Shown: one piece after another, positions 19,846 through 28,850 of the stretch
Numbering within the stretch: position 1 is the stretch's first letter
Layout: each line of letters opens with the position of its first letter
Source: a virus
Strand: one strand, 5' to 3'
DNA: 64,000 nt
Virus record (IMG/VR): IMGVR_UViG_3300024503_000485
Span: 155,445 to 219,444 of that record
The notes under the pieces: generated by a model
Databases searched by the model: none
Seen by the model: only the letters and a program-made list of their open reading frames with translations
What the model was told of the DNA's origin: nothing
Program-made: the position numbers and the translations under genes

Positions 19846-21253
19846 TAGAAATATAAAAGGTAATGAACTTAGAAAGATTGATGGAAAATATCAGTCTCGA
19901 TATCTATTAGATGCAGAATTTGTTCATAAGGAATTAAACGAAGTAAGTCCAAGTTTTTGTTTGGCCAAATGGTTTAATGTTAGTATACACATTCCGTCTG
20001 GAAGAACACATAGTTGTTATCATCCTAGAAGTCATGCAATTCCATTAGATGAAGTAAAGATCGATGTTAGTGCATTGCATAATACAAAATATAAAAAATC
20101 TCAACGTGCATTGATGTTACAGGGTATACGACCTAAAGAATGCGAATTTTGTTGGCAAATTGAAGATAGCGGAAACCAACTAAGCGATCGAGCATATCGA
20201 AGCAAAGATGTATGGGAACCAGGGTTAATTGATGAAGCATTAGAGCTTGGTTACGAGGGAAATGCTAAACCAAGATATGTTGAAGTAAATTTTAATCAAG
20301 CATGTAATTTTAAATGTAGTTATTGTAGCCCTCATCTTAGCACAGCATGGTATGATGAAATTAAAAAAGAAGGCCCGTACCTTTTAACTGACCGTGTGCA
20401 TAATGATATTCTATGGATTCAAAACGAATCACCAATCGACAATAGTCCTGAAAATCCTTATGTAAAAGCATTCTGGGAATGGCTTCCAGAAATTTATCCA
20501 ACCTTACAAACATTCCGCATGACTGGCGGAGAACCGCTTATGGATAAAAATACCTTTAGGATGTTTGAATATGTAAAAAATAATCCTAAAAGTGATCTTC
20601 ATTTAAGTATTACAAGTAATTGCTGTCCTCCAAAAGACCAATGGTCAAAATTTATGTCTAGTTTAAAAGAAATTACAGATGCAGAGGCTGTTGATCATTT
20701 TATGTTATTTTGTAGTTTAGATAGTTGGGGTAAGCAAGCAGAATATATACGTAATGGAATGGATTTTGAAATGTTAAAGGCAAACGTCACTGACTATCTT
20801 GCAAATAGTCAGAAACATTCACTTACTTTTATCATAACATTTAATGCTTTGAGTTATACTCGTATTGTTGAATATTTGCAGAACATTATTAAATTGAGAA
20901 GAAAATTTAGTAAACGTAGACAACTAATTTGGTTTGATATCCCTCCGCTCCATGATCCAGATTTTTTAAATCCCAAAGTAATGCCAGAAATGGTAACAGA
21001 ACTTAAATTGGCATTAAAATATATGTTAGAAAATAAAGAAGGTCGTGGTAATCAGTTTATGGGATTTAGCGACTTTGAAGTGAGTAAAGTTCGAAGATTA
21101 ATTGATTGGATTGAATCAGATACAGGATTTGACAAAGATAAAGCTATGAAAAATTTTTATGAATTTTTCTCAGAACACGATAGAAGACGAAATACAAATT
21201 TTTTAAATACATTTCCTGAACTAACAGATTTTTGGAATAGGTGTAAAGAATAA
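19835..21253 (+). CDS. Radical SAM protein with N-terminal SPASM/twitch-like cysteines (1)
   Basis: A 472-aa protein. The radical SAM cluster motif CX3CX2C is at C157, C161 and C164 ('ACNFKCSYC'), followed by the SAM-binding 'MTGGEPLM'. Before the core is a second cysteine set: C42, C61 and a CX2C pair at C103/C106 ('CEFCW'), probably holding an auxiliary Fe-S cluster. Such N-terminal twitch/SPASM-like sets are known in radical SAM proteins that act on peptides or sugars. It overlaps the upstream gene by 11 bp and ends one base into the next start. Likely substrates are a peptide or glycan of the same cassette; unknown. Confidence 0.85.
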   Translation: MEFNRNIKGNELRKIDGKYQSRYLLDAEFVHKELNEVSPSFCLAKWFNVSIHIPSGRTHSCYHPRSHAIPLDEVKIDVSALHNTKYKKSQRALMLQGIRPKECEFCWQIEDSGNQLSDRAYRSKDVWEPGLIDEALELGYEGNAKPRYVEVNFNQACNFKCSYCSPHLSTAWYDEIKKEGPYLLTDRVHNDILWIQNESPIDNSPENPYVKAFWEWLPEIYPTLQTFRMTGGEPLMDKNTFRMFEYVKNNPKSDLHLSITSNCCPPKDQWSKFMSSLKEITDAEAVDHFMLFCSLDSWGKQAEYIRNGMDFEMLKANVTDYLANSQKHSLTFIITFNALSYTRIVEYLQNIIKLRRKFSKRRQLIWFDIPPLHDPDFLNPKVMPEMVTELKLALKYMLENKEGRGNQFMGFSDFEVSKVRRLIDWIESDTGFDKDKAMKNFYEFFSEHDRRRNTNFLNTFPELTDFWNRCKE

Positions 21254-22620
21254 TGGATGATAGAGTAAATTATATTAAAGGTGTTAGAGATCGTTTAAAC
21301 AAAATAGGTCCAGGTTTTTGTGCAATGAAATGGTTGCATCAAACTTTGTATCTTCACACCGGTGATAACCATAGTTGTTACCATCCTCGTCCTCATCACA
21401 TTCCATTAGATGAAATTAAAATAGATGCAAGTGCTTTACACAATACTAAATGGAAAAAACAACAACGTAAAAAAATGTTAGAAGGTGAAAGACCAGAAGA
21501 ATGTTATTATTGTTGGAATATTGAAGACTTGCCGGGAGAGCATATAAGTGATCGAATGATTCATAGTTCTAGCGATTTTTCAGAACCTTACATAGAAAAA
21601 TTAGCAGAATTACCATGGGACGCTCCGGTAAACCCACGCTATCTAGAAGTAAGTTTTGGTAACGGATGCAACTATCGCTGTGGTTATTGTTGCCCACAGG
21701 CTAGTACTATGTGGATGGAAGAGATCAAGAAACACGGTAATTATGATTTAACTTATAATCAATATGGTATTGAGTTTTTAAAAAATGGAACATATTATGG
21801 GCCTAAAGATGAAAACCCTTACATCGAAGCATTCTGGAAGTGGTGGCCAAGTTTACGTAATGATTTACATACTTTACGTATTACAGGCGGTGAACCATTA
21901 ATGAATCCTGGTGCTATGCAGTTTTTTGATTTACTAGAAGATGAGCCAGCTCCCCATTTAGAGATTACACTTAATAGTAATCTTGGAGTAACTTTTGATC
22001 GAGTTGATCGATTAATAGCTCGAGTAAAAAGTTTAATAGAACAGAAAAAAATTAGAAAGTTTAGTTTCTTTACTAGCATTGATAGCTGGGGAGAACAAGC
22101 AGAATATATGCGTACAGGATTAAAATGTGATCACTGGGAACGCAATATGAAAGAAGTAATTAAAGCCGGTGCAACGGTAAATCTAATGTGTACTTATAAC
22201 GTATTATGTGTAACTAATTTTCAAAAGTTATTACACAAAGTTATCGAATGGAGAAAAGAATACGGCAAGGAAGCTGTATCTTTTGATACACCATATTTAA
22301 AAGAACCGCCACACTGGATGATTAATATTTTGCCTGAAGAATTTATTAAACATCAAGAAGACACTTTAAAATTTATTGAAGATAATATGGATTGGTTTAC
22401 AGGCGTCGAATACGAAAAGTTTAAACGTGTAACAGATTACATGAAAGAAAATCCAGTTAGCGATTTAAAAATTCTTCAAGGAAGAAGAGATTTTTATAGT
22501 TTCTTTTCTGAAAATGATAGAAGATTAGGAACTAATTTATTAGAGGTTTTTCCAGAGTATAGTAACTTTTATAACTTATGTAAAAACATTTACGAAAATT
22601 ATGATAACAGAAACAAATAA
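21253..22620 (+). CDS. Radical SAM protein with N-terminal SPASM/twitch-like cysteines (2)
   Basis: A 455-aa close paralog of the preceding gene: C139, C143 and C146 form CX3CX2C ('GCNYRCGYC'), then 'ITGGEPLM'. N-terminal auxiliary cysteines are C23, C42, C84 and C87 ('CYYCW'), with shared flanking 'HSCYHPR.H.IPLDE.KID.SALHNTK'. Both paralogs also share the ending 'FYEFFSEHDRR' / 'FYSFFSENDRR'. The close pairing suggests two similar substrates or steps. Confidence 0.85.
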   Translation: MDDRVNYIKGVRDRLNKIGPGFCAMKWLHQTLYLHTGDNHSCYHPRPHHIPLDEIKIDASALHNTKWKKQQRKKMLEGERPEECYYCWNIEDLPGEHISDRMIHSSSDFSEPYIEKLAELPWDAPVNPRYLEVSFGNGCNYRCGYCCPQASTMWMEEIKKHGNYDLTYNQYGIEFLKNGTYYGPKDENPYIEAFWKWWPSLRNDLHTLRITGGEPLMNPGAMQFFDLLEDEPAPHLEITLNSNLGVTFDRVDRLIARVKSLIEQKKIRKFSFFTSIDSWGEQAEYMRTGLKCDHWERNMKEVIKAGATVNLMCTYNVLCVTNFQKLLHKVIEWRKEYGKEAVSFDTPYLKEPPHWMINILPEEFIKHQEDTLKFIEDNMDWFTGVEYEKFKRVTDYMKENPVSDLKILQGRRDFYSFFSENDRRLGTNLLEVFPEYSNFYNLCKNIYENYDNRNK

Positions 22621-23824
22621 AAATTCTTGGTGTGTTAATGCGTTCCATGGAATGAGCGCAAATAACAACGGAAGTTCTAAAATGTGTTGTATGATTATTG
22701 AAGAATACAACAGAATGAAAGAATTACAACCAATTTATTTTGTAGACAAAATGTCTATCGAACAAAATTTTAATAATCCTGTAGCAATACAAATTCGAAA
22801 AGATTTAGAAAACGGAATAAGAAATTATGCCTGCAAAAATTGTTGGGAAGAAGAAAATGCTGGACGTAAAAGTAAGCGTCTTCGAGATAATGAAATATAT
22901 TTTAGATCGATAGAAAGGGGAGAAAAACCATTTACCGGTCTTGCTAAGTTTGAATTAAATCTAGGAAATAATTGTAACATAAAGTGTAGAACCTGTGCTC
23001 CTCAGATTAGTTCAACATGGATGAAAGAAGATTACGATCTGCATCATTCAAAAATTTCTTATAAAGAATATGCAGAAATGATGAGAGTGTTTCATCAGAG
23101 CTACGACGACGAAAGTGTTTTCTGGGAAGATTTAAAAAATAATTTAGTCAATATTAGACAATTTGATTTTTATGGCGGCGAACCGTTTTTAAGTAAAAAG
23201 ATGTGGGAAATTCTAAGTATATGTGTTGACAAAGGATATGCTAAAGATATTGAATTGCATTATAATACTAACGGTACAACTTGGCCAGAAGATAAAATTT
23301 CTATGTTTAAACATTTTAAAGGTGTTAATTTATCTTTTAGTATTGACGGTATAGAAGAACAATTTGAATATATGAGATTTCCAGCAAAATGGAATGAAGT
23401 ATTAGAAAATATGAATAAGGCAAAAGAGCTTGCTAATAGTTTAAAAACTCTTAAAATTAGTTGGTGCATTACTTTAAGTACACTGAACATATATGACTTA
23501 CCTAAAACAATAAATTTTTATTACGATCATTTTTCTAGTTTTGGTTTTTATCTAAATTTAGTTCACGGACCCCGACATTATAATATTTCAACTCTCCCAA
23601 CAGATATTAAAGAAAAAATTATTCAACATATTAATGATGTTGTGCCTAAGACGCAGAATCAAGCATGGATGTATCTAGATGGCATTTTAAATTTTATAAA
23701 AAACGGACACTACGAGCCTTCAAGTTTTACTTCTCTAAAGGAAGTAACAAAAAAACACGATCAATATCGAGGACAAGAATTTAATAAAGTTTTTCCTGAC
23801 TATTCAAAAATTATAGGTATGTAA
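22601..23824 (+). CDS. Radical SAM protein with N-terminal SPASM/twitch-like cysteines (3)
   Basis: A 407-aa protein with CX3CX2C at C125, C129 and C132 ('NCNIKCRTC') and a later 'FYGGEPFL' SAM-binding motif. N-terminal cysteines C11, C29, C30 and CX2C at C78/C81 ('CKNCW') again suggest an auxiliary cluster before the core. It is more diverged than copies 1 and 2. It overlaps the previous gene by 20 bp and is followed after 2 bp by the fourth radical SAM gene. Confidence 0.85.
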   Translation: MITETNKNSWCVNAFHGMSANNNGSSKMCCMIIEEYNRMKELQPIYFVDKMSIEQNFNNPVAIQIRKDLENGIRNYACKNCWEEENAGRKSKRLRDNEIYFRSIERGEKPFTGLAKFELNLGNNCNIKCRTCAPQISSTWMKEDYDLHHSKISYKEYAEMMRVFHQSYDDESVFWEDLKNNLVNIRQFDFYGGEPFLSKKMWEILSICVDKGYAKDIELHYNTNGTTWPEDKISMFKHFKGVNLSFSIDGIEEQFEYMRFPAKWNEVLENMNKAKELANSLKTLKISWCITLSTLNIYDLPKTINFYYDHFSSFGFYLNLVHGPRHYNISTLPTDIKEKIIQHINDVVPKTQNQAWMYLDGILNFIKNGHYEPSSFTSLKEVTKKHDQYRGQEFNKVFPDYSKIIGM

Positions 23825-23826
23825 AA

Positions 23827-25092
23827 ATGAGTTTTTGGAATTTTAATGAATTAATACAAGTACATATTGAACTTACAAATCATTGTAATGCTGCTTGTCC
23901 TATGTGCGTAAGATTTTATAATTCTTCAGAGTTAATTAGACCAGATTTAAATTTAAGTCAAATTTCTTTAGAAGATTTTAAAAAATGGTTCCCTCAAGAA
24001 GTATTAGATAGAGTTAAACTTTGGTTATTCTGTGGCGTTCATGGAGATCCGTGTATGGCTAAAGATTTTTATGAAATATGCGAGTACATCATTAATAATA
24101 GTCCTGGGGTCATAGCTGTGCATACAAATGGCGGCATGAGAAATCCTGAATGGTGGGCAAAATTAGGTAATCTTTTTGCAAAAGGAAAAGCATCAAATCA
24201 ATATAGGCTTACTTTTTCCATTGACGGGTTAGAAGATACAAATCACATTTATCGAAGAAACGTTAAATGGGATAAACTTATAGCAAATGCACAAGCATTT
24301 ATTGATGCGGGTGGGAGAGCTCTTTGGGACTTTTTAATTTTTAAACACAACGAGCATCAACTAGATACTGCAAAAAAATTATCTGAGGATATGGGATTTA
24401 CTGAATTTGTTCCTAAAAAAGCATTAGGCGTTGATAATGGAACAGAATTAATATATATGGTAGCTCTTAATAAAGAAGGACAATTAGATTACTATATTGA
24501 AGCTCCTACAAATCCCAAAAATAGAAATTTAGAAAATCCAACAGGAATCCAACCTTTAAAATTTTATCCTTTTTCAAAAGATGATTATAATAAGATGAAA
24601 GAAAATTCAGAATTTAAAAATTCTTATTATAAAAGAACAGAAGAAATTGTTGATATAATAGCAAGTTCTAAATATGACGAACACGACTCGTGTAATATTA
24701 AGTGTAAATCGCATATTGATGATGGGTATAAACGTGGAAAAGAAATTTTTGTCGATAGTGCTGGTAACGTTATGCCTTGTTGTTATATTGGAACACATTT
24801 AAATGGAATTTATTCTGATCCTCCAAGTATGCAACTTGTTCGTAATTTAAATAATTATGGACCAGAAAAACTTAATTTAAATAACCATTCTTTAGAAGAA
24901 ATTTTATCAGCGGAGCATTTAGATAGATTATATGCAGACACATGGGATAAAACAACAAAAGAAGGAAAACTTGTTTATTGTTCTAAAACCTGCGGAACAT
25001 TTTCATCTATAGATAAAATTTTTACACATGAAATTGTTTTAAAAAATAGAAAAAAAAGATATTTAGAATCACAAAAACCAAATGAAAGTTGA
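23827..25092 (+). CDS. Radical SAM/SPASM protein (4)
   Basis: A 421-aa protein with the radical SAM motif near the N-terminus at C20, C24 and C27 ('HCNAACPMC') and a conventional C-terminal SPASM-like region: 'CNIKCKSH', then 'GNVMPCCYIGTH', then 'YCSKTCGTF'. This is the canonical order, unlike the other three radical SAM proteins. SPASM enzymes typically modify peptides (thioether, epimerisation, crosslinks) or aminoglycoside-type sugars; which applies here cannot be told. It overlaps the next gene by 11 bp. Confidence 0.85.
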   Translation: MSFWNFNELIQVHIELTNHCNAACPMCVRFYNSSELIRPDLNLSQISLEDFKKWFPQEVLDRVKLWLFCGVHGDPCMAKDFYEICEYIINNSPGVIAVHTNGGMRNPEWWAKLGNLFAKGKASNQYRLTFSIDGLEDTNHIYRRNVKWDKLIANAQAFIDAGGRALWDFLIFKHNEHQLDTAKKLSEDMGFTEFVPKKALGVDNGTELIYMVALNKEGQLDYYIEAPTNPKNRNLENPTGIQPLKFYPFSKDDYNKMKENSEFKNSYYKRTEEIVDIIASSKYDEHDSCNIKCKSHIDDGYKRGKEIFVDSAGNVMPCCYIGTHLNGIYSDPPSMQLVRNLNNYGPEKLNLNNHSLEEILSAEHLDRLYADTWDKTTKEGKLVYCSKTCGTFSSIDKIFTHEIVLKNRKKRYLESQKPNES

Positions 25093-26653
25093 TGTATTAT
25101 ACTCCGGACAATTAAGATATGCTGAGGCATGTTCTCGACAAAAAGAATTTTTTAAAAATACTGAGTGTCGAAATGTTTTTAGTTTATTAGACATCGTACA
25201 AGATTCTCATGCAAAAATGGCATTACGATCTTCCTACATGTTTGATGCTGACAAAGATTTTCGATATGCTTTAAATTATATTACAGAACAATTGAATCCA
25301 GAGGTCACTGCTGTATATTCAAAATATCAAATTTCTGAATGGTTTCAAAATGCATATGGGGAAATAGATACCTATAAAGTCTATTATATTCAACACTTAT
25401 ATACATTCATCGAAGGATTAAAACAAACTAAAAATGATGTTGTTGTTTCAATAACAACAGATTTAATATTAGAAGGAGATTTAAATTCTTTTCTTATTGG
25501 AGTAGATTTAGAAACTCCTCAGGTTTATTGTCATTATAAAAATTTATTAATTCCGCATGTTATTATTTTAAACAATAAGGCAAGAGAAATAATTCTTAAT
25601 AAAAGCAGTGAGTTTTTATCTACATTTTTTACAACAAATCCTCCAGAAACTTGGTTCAAGGCTGAAACACTTTGGGAAAAACTTTTTGAATATTGTGGAA
25701 TAAAAATTAAAATATTAAAGACAATACATCAATGTAAGGTAAGACCCACAATGGTTATTACAGATTTAAAAAAATCTATTAATCAATTGAGTATTATGTT
25801 TGAAAATTGGAGAAAGTATAAAGATACCGCAAGTAAACAATCTAAATTTAAATTTGATAAAAAATTAATATCAAGGATTGTTGCTTATGGATGTAGTTAT
25901 ACAGCAGGAGATGAATTTTTAGATACTTTATATCGAGCCGATGCGGAAGAAATTAAAAAACGAAACATTAGAGAATGGTTTGATCTTAAAGTTAATTTTG
26001 ATAAAAATTTAATTGCAACCATTAATGAAAAACAAAGAAATATGGCTTGGCCTGCAATCTTAGCAAATAGATTATCGATGTTAATTGATAATAGAGCTAA
26101 AGCAGGAAATTCATTAGCAAATATAGTTTGGCAAATTGAAAAAGATTTTGCCAACGGAGATATTACTGAAAAAGATTTAATAATTGTTGGATTAACATCA
26201 TACGAAAGAAATATATATTTTTCACATAAAGAACCAGTTTCGGTTCTGATGCATATGAGAGAAAATTTTCCAAAACAATTTCAAAAGTATCAAGGACCAA
26301 TTGCGGATTTTAATAATTCTATGTTTATGTATTATTTTTATTACTTGTGTCTTTCACGACTAATACAATTATCATCAAACCATTTAAAAGGAAGATTGTT
26401 AATTGTTCCGTGTATTAACGACGACAATTATAAAAATTTTGATCCTGTGTTAGAAAAATACTTTCAAACAGATATTTTAAATTTTAGAGATGAATGTTTA
26501 AACAGCGAGTATTTTATTACTGATAAAAATCTTTATGATTTTGTTGAACTGCAAGAGGATGATATTCATGCTGGTGGCCATCCAAAACAAATCGTGCATG
26601 AAAGATTTGTTGACCACTTACTAGAGATTTTTCCAACTAAAGAAATTTCTTAG
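25082..26653 (+). CDS. Bimodular protein: N-terminal glycosyltransferase-like region, C-terminal SGNH hydrolase-like domain
   Basis: A 523-aa protein. Residues ~265-515 look like an SGNH/GDSL esterase: block I 'AYGCSYTAGDEF' supplies the serine, and 'DIHAGGHPKQ' near the end supplies an Asp..His pair. The first ~240 residues begin 'KVDVLYSGQLRYAEA' and resemble phage or plant-type glycosyltransferase-like N-termini, but no DxD is obvious. SGNH domains in such settings often remove or transfer acetyl groups on glycans. It is the last gene of the plus-strand cassette and overlaps the convergent minus-strand gene by 17 bp. Confidence 0.6.
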   Translation: MKVDVLYSGQLRYAEACSRQKEFFKNTECRNVFSLLDIVQDSHAKMALRSSYMFDADKDFRYALNYITEQLNPEVTAVYSKYQISEWFQNAYGEIDTYKVYYIQHLYTFIEGLKQTKNDVVVSITTDLILEGDLNSFLIGVDLETPQVYCHYKNLLIPHVIILNNKAREIILNKSSEFLSTFFTTNPPETWFKAETLWEKLFEYCGIKIKILKTIHQCKVRPTMVITDLKKSINQLSIMFENWRKYKDTASKQSKFKFDKKLISRIVAYGCSYTAGDEFLDTLYRADAEEIKKRNIREWFDLKVNFDKNLIATINEKQRNMAWPAILANRLSMLIDNRAKAGNSLANIVWQIEKDFANGDITEKDLIIVGLTSYERNIYFSHKEPVSVLMHMRENFPKQFQKYQGPIADFNNSMFMYYFYYLCLSRLIQLSSNHLKGRLLIVPCINDDNYKNFDPVLEKYFQTDILNFRDECLNSEYFITDKNLYDFVELQEDDIHAGGHPKQIVHERFVDHLLEIFPTKEIS

Positions 26654-26942
26654 TTTCGTCTGAAATGTCTTGTTTAAGACGTTCTACATCAACTTCAAAA
26701 TCTATTTTTTTAATAGTGTCGTGATATTCTTGCATTGTTTCTAATAGCTTATCGGCAACTTCTTCTGCATCAGAAACAGACAATAACTCTGCAACTTCTA
26801 TTTTCCAAACTCTGCCATTATCAAATTCTAATTTAATAGCATTAAGATAAGCGACCGGCATGGTGTTCATATACATATCCTCGAACACCTCCGGCCACTC
26901 TTTGATTAGATGCTTTGGTGGTTTAAAGAGACGCTTAGGCAC
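26637..26942 (-). CDS. Conserved phage hypothetical protein
   Basis: A 101-aa acidic helical protein with a GTG start overlapping the stop of the upstream gene. Its 3' end overlaps the 3' end of the plus-strand SGNH gene by 17 bp, so the two transcripts converge without a spacer. A short AT-rich dyad lies in this overlap. No function is recognised. Confidence 0.6.
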   Translation of the reverse strand: MPKRLFKPPKHLIKEWPEVFEDMYMNTMPVAYLNAIKLEFDNGRVWKIEVAELLSVSDAEEVADKLLETMQEYHDTIKKIDFEVDVERLKQDISDETKKFL

Positions 26943-27585
26943 TTGCTTCTTCTTTAGCCTTAGTAGTCTTTTTAACTGGTGGATCTAATTCATCTGCTTG
27001 TTTACGTAGTCTTGCAGCTTCTTTATACATAGCATCTGCTTGACTGCGATAACTTTTAGCAAGGTCTTTATCAGTTAATGCTTCTGTAGTTGATGCTTGT
27101 GCTCTTACTGGAGCAGGAACATCTGGATCTACATTAGGAACAGCTTCTGATTTTTGTTGTTTCTTTTTAAAATCTTGATCTCTTGCTGGTGCGCCGGAAA
27201 CAAGATTTGATAATTCGTCAACGGTGCAATTTTTTTGTTCTGCGATAAGAACATTTAATTCAGACAACACAATATTGGTGCTAGACGTTGGAGTCATAAT
27301 AACCATATCAGTTGCAACTTTTTGTAATCTTCCGTCTGCTTGCATAGCTTGAAGCATAGGACGACCATCTGGAAACAATCGAGTATGCATGATTTCGCCA
27401 AACTCATTTACCTCTTGCCCCTGGTCGCTTTCAAGCAATCCCATCAGAGCATCGTGATAGGAATCAGTTAAGTTTGCTGTTCCTACTACAAGAGCTGATC
27501 CTGAATCGCCCGGTATTGTTCTAAATACGGTGATTACTTTCGCTCCAGTATTTTTCATTCTTCCGATGTGCTTGATTTGTCTCAT
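26935..27585 (-). CDS. Conserved phage hypothetical protein
   Basis: A 216-aa protein. The first ~140 residues look folded ('GSALVVGTANLTDSYHDALMG', 'TSSTNIVLSELN'), and the C-terminal ~75 residues are a Lys/Ala/Glu-rich coiled-coil-like tail. I recall similar proteins in T4-like marine phages without a known role. Ribosome site AAGGAA precedes the ATG. Confidence 0.6.
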   Translation of the reverse strand: MRQIKHIGRMKNTGAKVITVFRTIPGDSGSALVVGTANLTDSYHDALMGLLESDQGQEVNEFGEIMHTRLFPDGRPMLQAMQADGRLQKVATDMVIMTPTSSTNIVLSELNVLIAEQKNCTVDELSNLVSGAPARDQDFKKKQQKSEAVPNVDPDVPAPVRAQASTTEALTDKDLAKSYRSQADAMYKEAARLRKQADELDPPVKKTTKAKEEASA

Positions 27586-27587
27586 GA

Positions 27588-27818
27588 TTATTGTTCCTTT
27601 TTGCTAACAGAATCTAAAAATGTTGAAAGTCTATTATAAACTTTACCAACTGCTTCTAGTTCGTTTGCTTTAAATGCTCCACGTTGGCTAGCAACGTCGA
27701 TAATGCTTTTTAGTGCTGTAAGGTCACTAACGTTTAAATCTGCAGAGTTTGCGGCCGGAGCTTCTGGAGCAGAAGCAGCTGGAGCAGTAGTTTGCAAATC
27801 TTTGTTTTCTTCAGTCAT
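27588..27818 (-). CDS. Small conserved phage protein
   Basis: A 76-aa protein with an Ala/Pro-rich low-complexity first third and a helical second half ('ALKSIIDVASQRGAFKANELEAVG'). A strong AAGGAGATAAC ribosome site precedes the ATG, and the downstream gene follows after 2 bp. Function unknown. Confidence 0.6.
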   Translation of the reverse strand: MTEENKDLQTTAPAASAPEAPAANSADLNVSDLTALKSIIDVASQRGAFKANELEAVGKVYNRLSTFLDSVSKKEQ

Positions 27819-27820
27819 TG

Positions 27821-28090
27821 TTATCTCCTTAATTTTGTACAGGCTAATGCAAAGAATGTCATTTCTTTTTCATCTTCAAATCCAACATACGTTGAAGTTT
27901 TTAGATTTCCGTTCTCATCAAAAGACGGTATTTGTTTAATACAATATCTTCCTTTTAATTTAGAACGAATCCAATCATCTAATTCGTTATTATAAACATC
28001 TCTTTCGCTTAATTTCATTTTTAAAAAATGTGGCGGAATCCTAGTAAGTTTTCTAGTGTTCAAAACGTCTAACGGATTAAGATCATTCAT
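27821..28090 (-). CDS. Small conserved phage protein
   Basis: An 89-aa mixed alpha/beta protein without a recognised motif. It is the first gene of a minus-strand group and lies just downstream of both a sigma70-like and a late-type promoter. The late-type element would start transcription very close to its ATG. Function unknown. Confidence 0.55.
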   Translation of the reverse strand: MNDLNPLDVLNTRKLTRIPPHFLKMKLSERDVYNNELDDWIRSKLKGRYCIKQIPSFDENGNLKTSTYVGFEDEKEMTFFALACTKLRR

Positions 28091-28096
28091 ACGTGA

Positions 28097-28104
28097 TATT
28101 TATA
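28097..28104 (-). promoter_or_regulatory. T4 late promoter element TATAAATA
   Basis: A perfect copy of the T4 late consensus octamer on the minus strand, ending 6 bp upstream of the ATG at 28090. The expected start would be at or next to that ATG, so the late transcript would be leaderless for this gene but could serve the following genes. Confidence 0.55.
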
Positions 28105-28119
28105 GTAGTAGTTTATAAT

Positions 28120-28148
28120 ATTATACAGAATTGAAATGAAAATTTCAA
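28120..28148 (-). promoter_or_regulatory. Sigma70-like promoter TTGAAA-17-TATAAT
   Basis: On the minus strand, TTGAAA (28148-28143) and TATAAT (28125-28120) are separated by exactly 17 bp. It lies in the gap between genes and points toward 28090. The -35 box falls in one arm of an 8-bp inverted repeat with a 4-nt loop (28129-28148). Hence an early promoter, in tandem with the late element downstream. Confidence 0.65.
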
Positions 28149-28537
28149 TCTGCGTTTAATCGTTTGCTCATAGCTTTTGAATATCCCATTTTCATAACAT
28201 CGCCGGAAAATAGATAAAGTTCAAATGCTGCTTTTTCGGATAACACCGATAACGTATGTTTTTCAAGATACCACGGGGCATGAATAAAGTTATCTAACCA
28301 AACTAGTATTTGGGGTGTTATTTTAATTTCTTTGGGAATTTTTATACTATAGGTCTTTATGTCTGCTTCTTCTTGAATAAATCTAAGACCTTCTTCTGTG
28401 AGGCGTAGTCCGCCTTCGTTTTTTGTGCGCAAGTTGTACCACCAACTTGTTTTTAATTGATCAAATGTGCGGTCGTCTACTTCTTTATTTGCCGCTTTCA
28501 AGAACACCGCAGTATAGGTATTCTTGGTATAAGTCAT
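28145..28537 (-). CDS. Conserved phage hypothetical protein
   Basis: A 130-aa protein. The sequence 'KTSWWYNLRTKNEGGLRLTEEGLRFI' looks like a winged-helix or helix-turn-helix type segment but is not diagnostic. It is coupled by ATGA to the upstream gene. I recall relatives across T4-like marine phages; role unknown. Confidence 0.6.
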   Translation of the reverse strand: MTYTKNTYTAVFLKAANKEVDDRTFDQLKTSWWYNLRTKNEGGLRLTEEGLRFIQEEADIKTYSIKIPKEIKITPQILVWLDNFIHAPWYLEKHTLSVLSEKAAFELYLFSGDVMKMGYSKAMSKRLNAD

Positions 28538-28818
28538 TTTATCGGTTCACCTTGTGTTAATTTATATACTGCAAAATCTGTTGTTTTAAAAAGTTTGTTT
28601 AATTTTTTTGCTAGATTGTGTGCATGGCCTGGATTTGAAAAACTAACCTTTTTGTATTTTGGTCCAGGATAGCTAGCCAACAGGCTTCCGCTCTTTAAAT
28701 TAAAAGGCTGGCCTTTGTAGAATACTGCCCATATAGCTTCACTTTCAAGAATCTGTTCAACCTTGTAGTTTTCTTTATTGGCATATTCGAGTATTATCTT
28801 CGGTTTTGGTCTACTCAT
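28534..28818 (-). CDS. Conserved phage hypothetical protein
   Basis: A 94-aa basic protein ('GPKYKKVSFSNPGHAHNLAKKLNKLF') with alternating strand-helix composition and no recognised catalytic motif. Its start codon lies in one arm of a 10-bp inverted repeat, with AGGA as ribosome site in the loop region, suggesting translational control. A late-type element is upstream. Confidence 0.6.
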   Translation of the reverse strand: MSRPKPKIILEYANKENYKVEQILESEAIWAVFYKGQPFNLKSGSLLASYPGPKYKKVSFSNPGHAHNLAKKLNKLFKTTDFAVYKLTQGEPIK

Positions 28819-28850
28819 TATATACGTGTTCCTAATTAACCACGTATATA
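28819..28850 (-). promoter_or_regulatory. 10-bp perfect inverted repeat in the 5' leader
   Basis: TATATACGTG (28819-28828) and CACGTATATA (28841-28850) form a perfect 10-bp stem with a 12-nt loop. In the minus-strand transcript the hairpin lies between the late-type promoter and the ATG at 28818 and contains AGGA in the loop, so it could gate translation or bind a protein. Confidence 0.5.
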
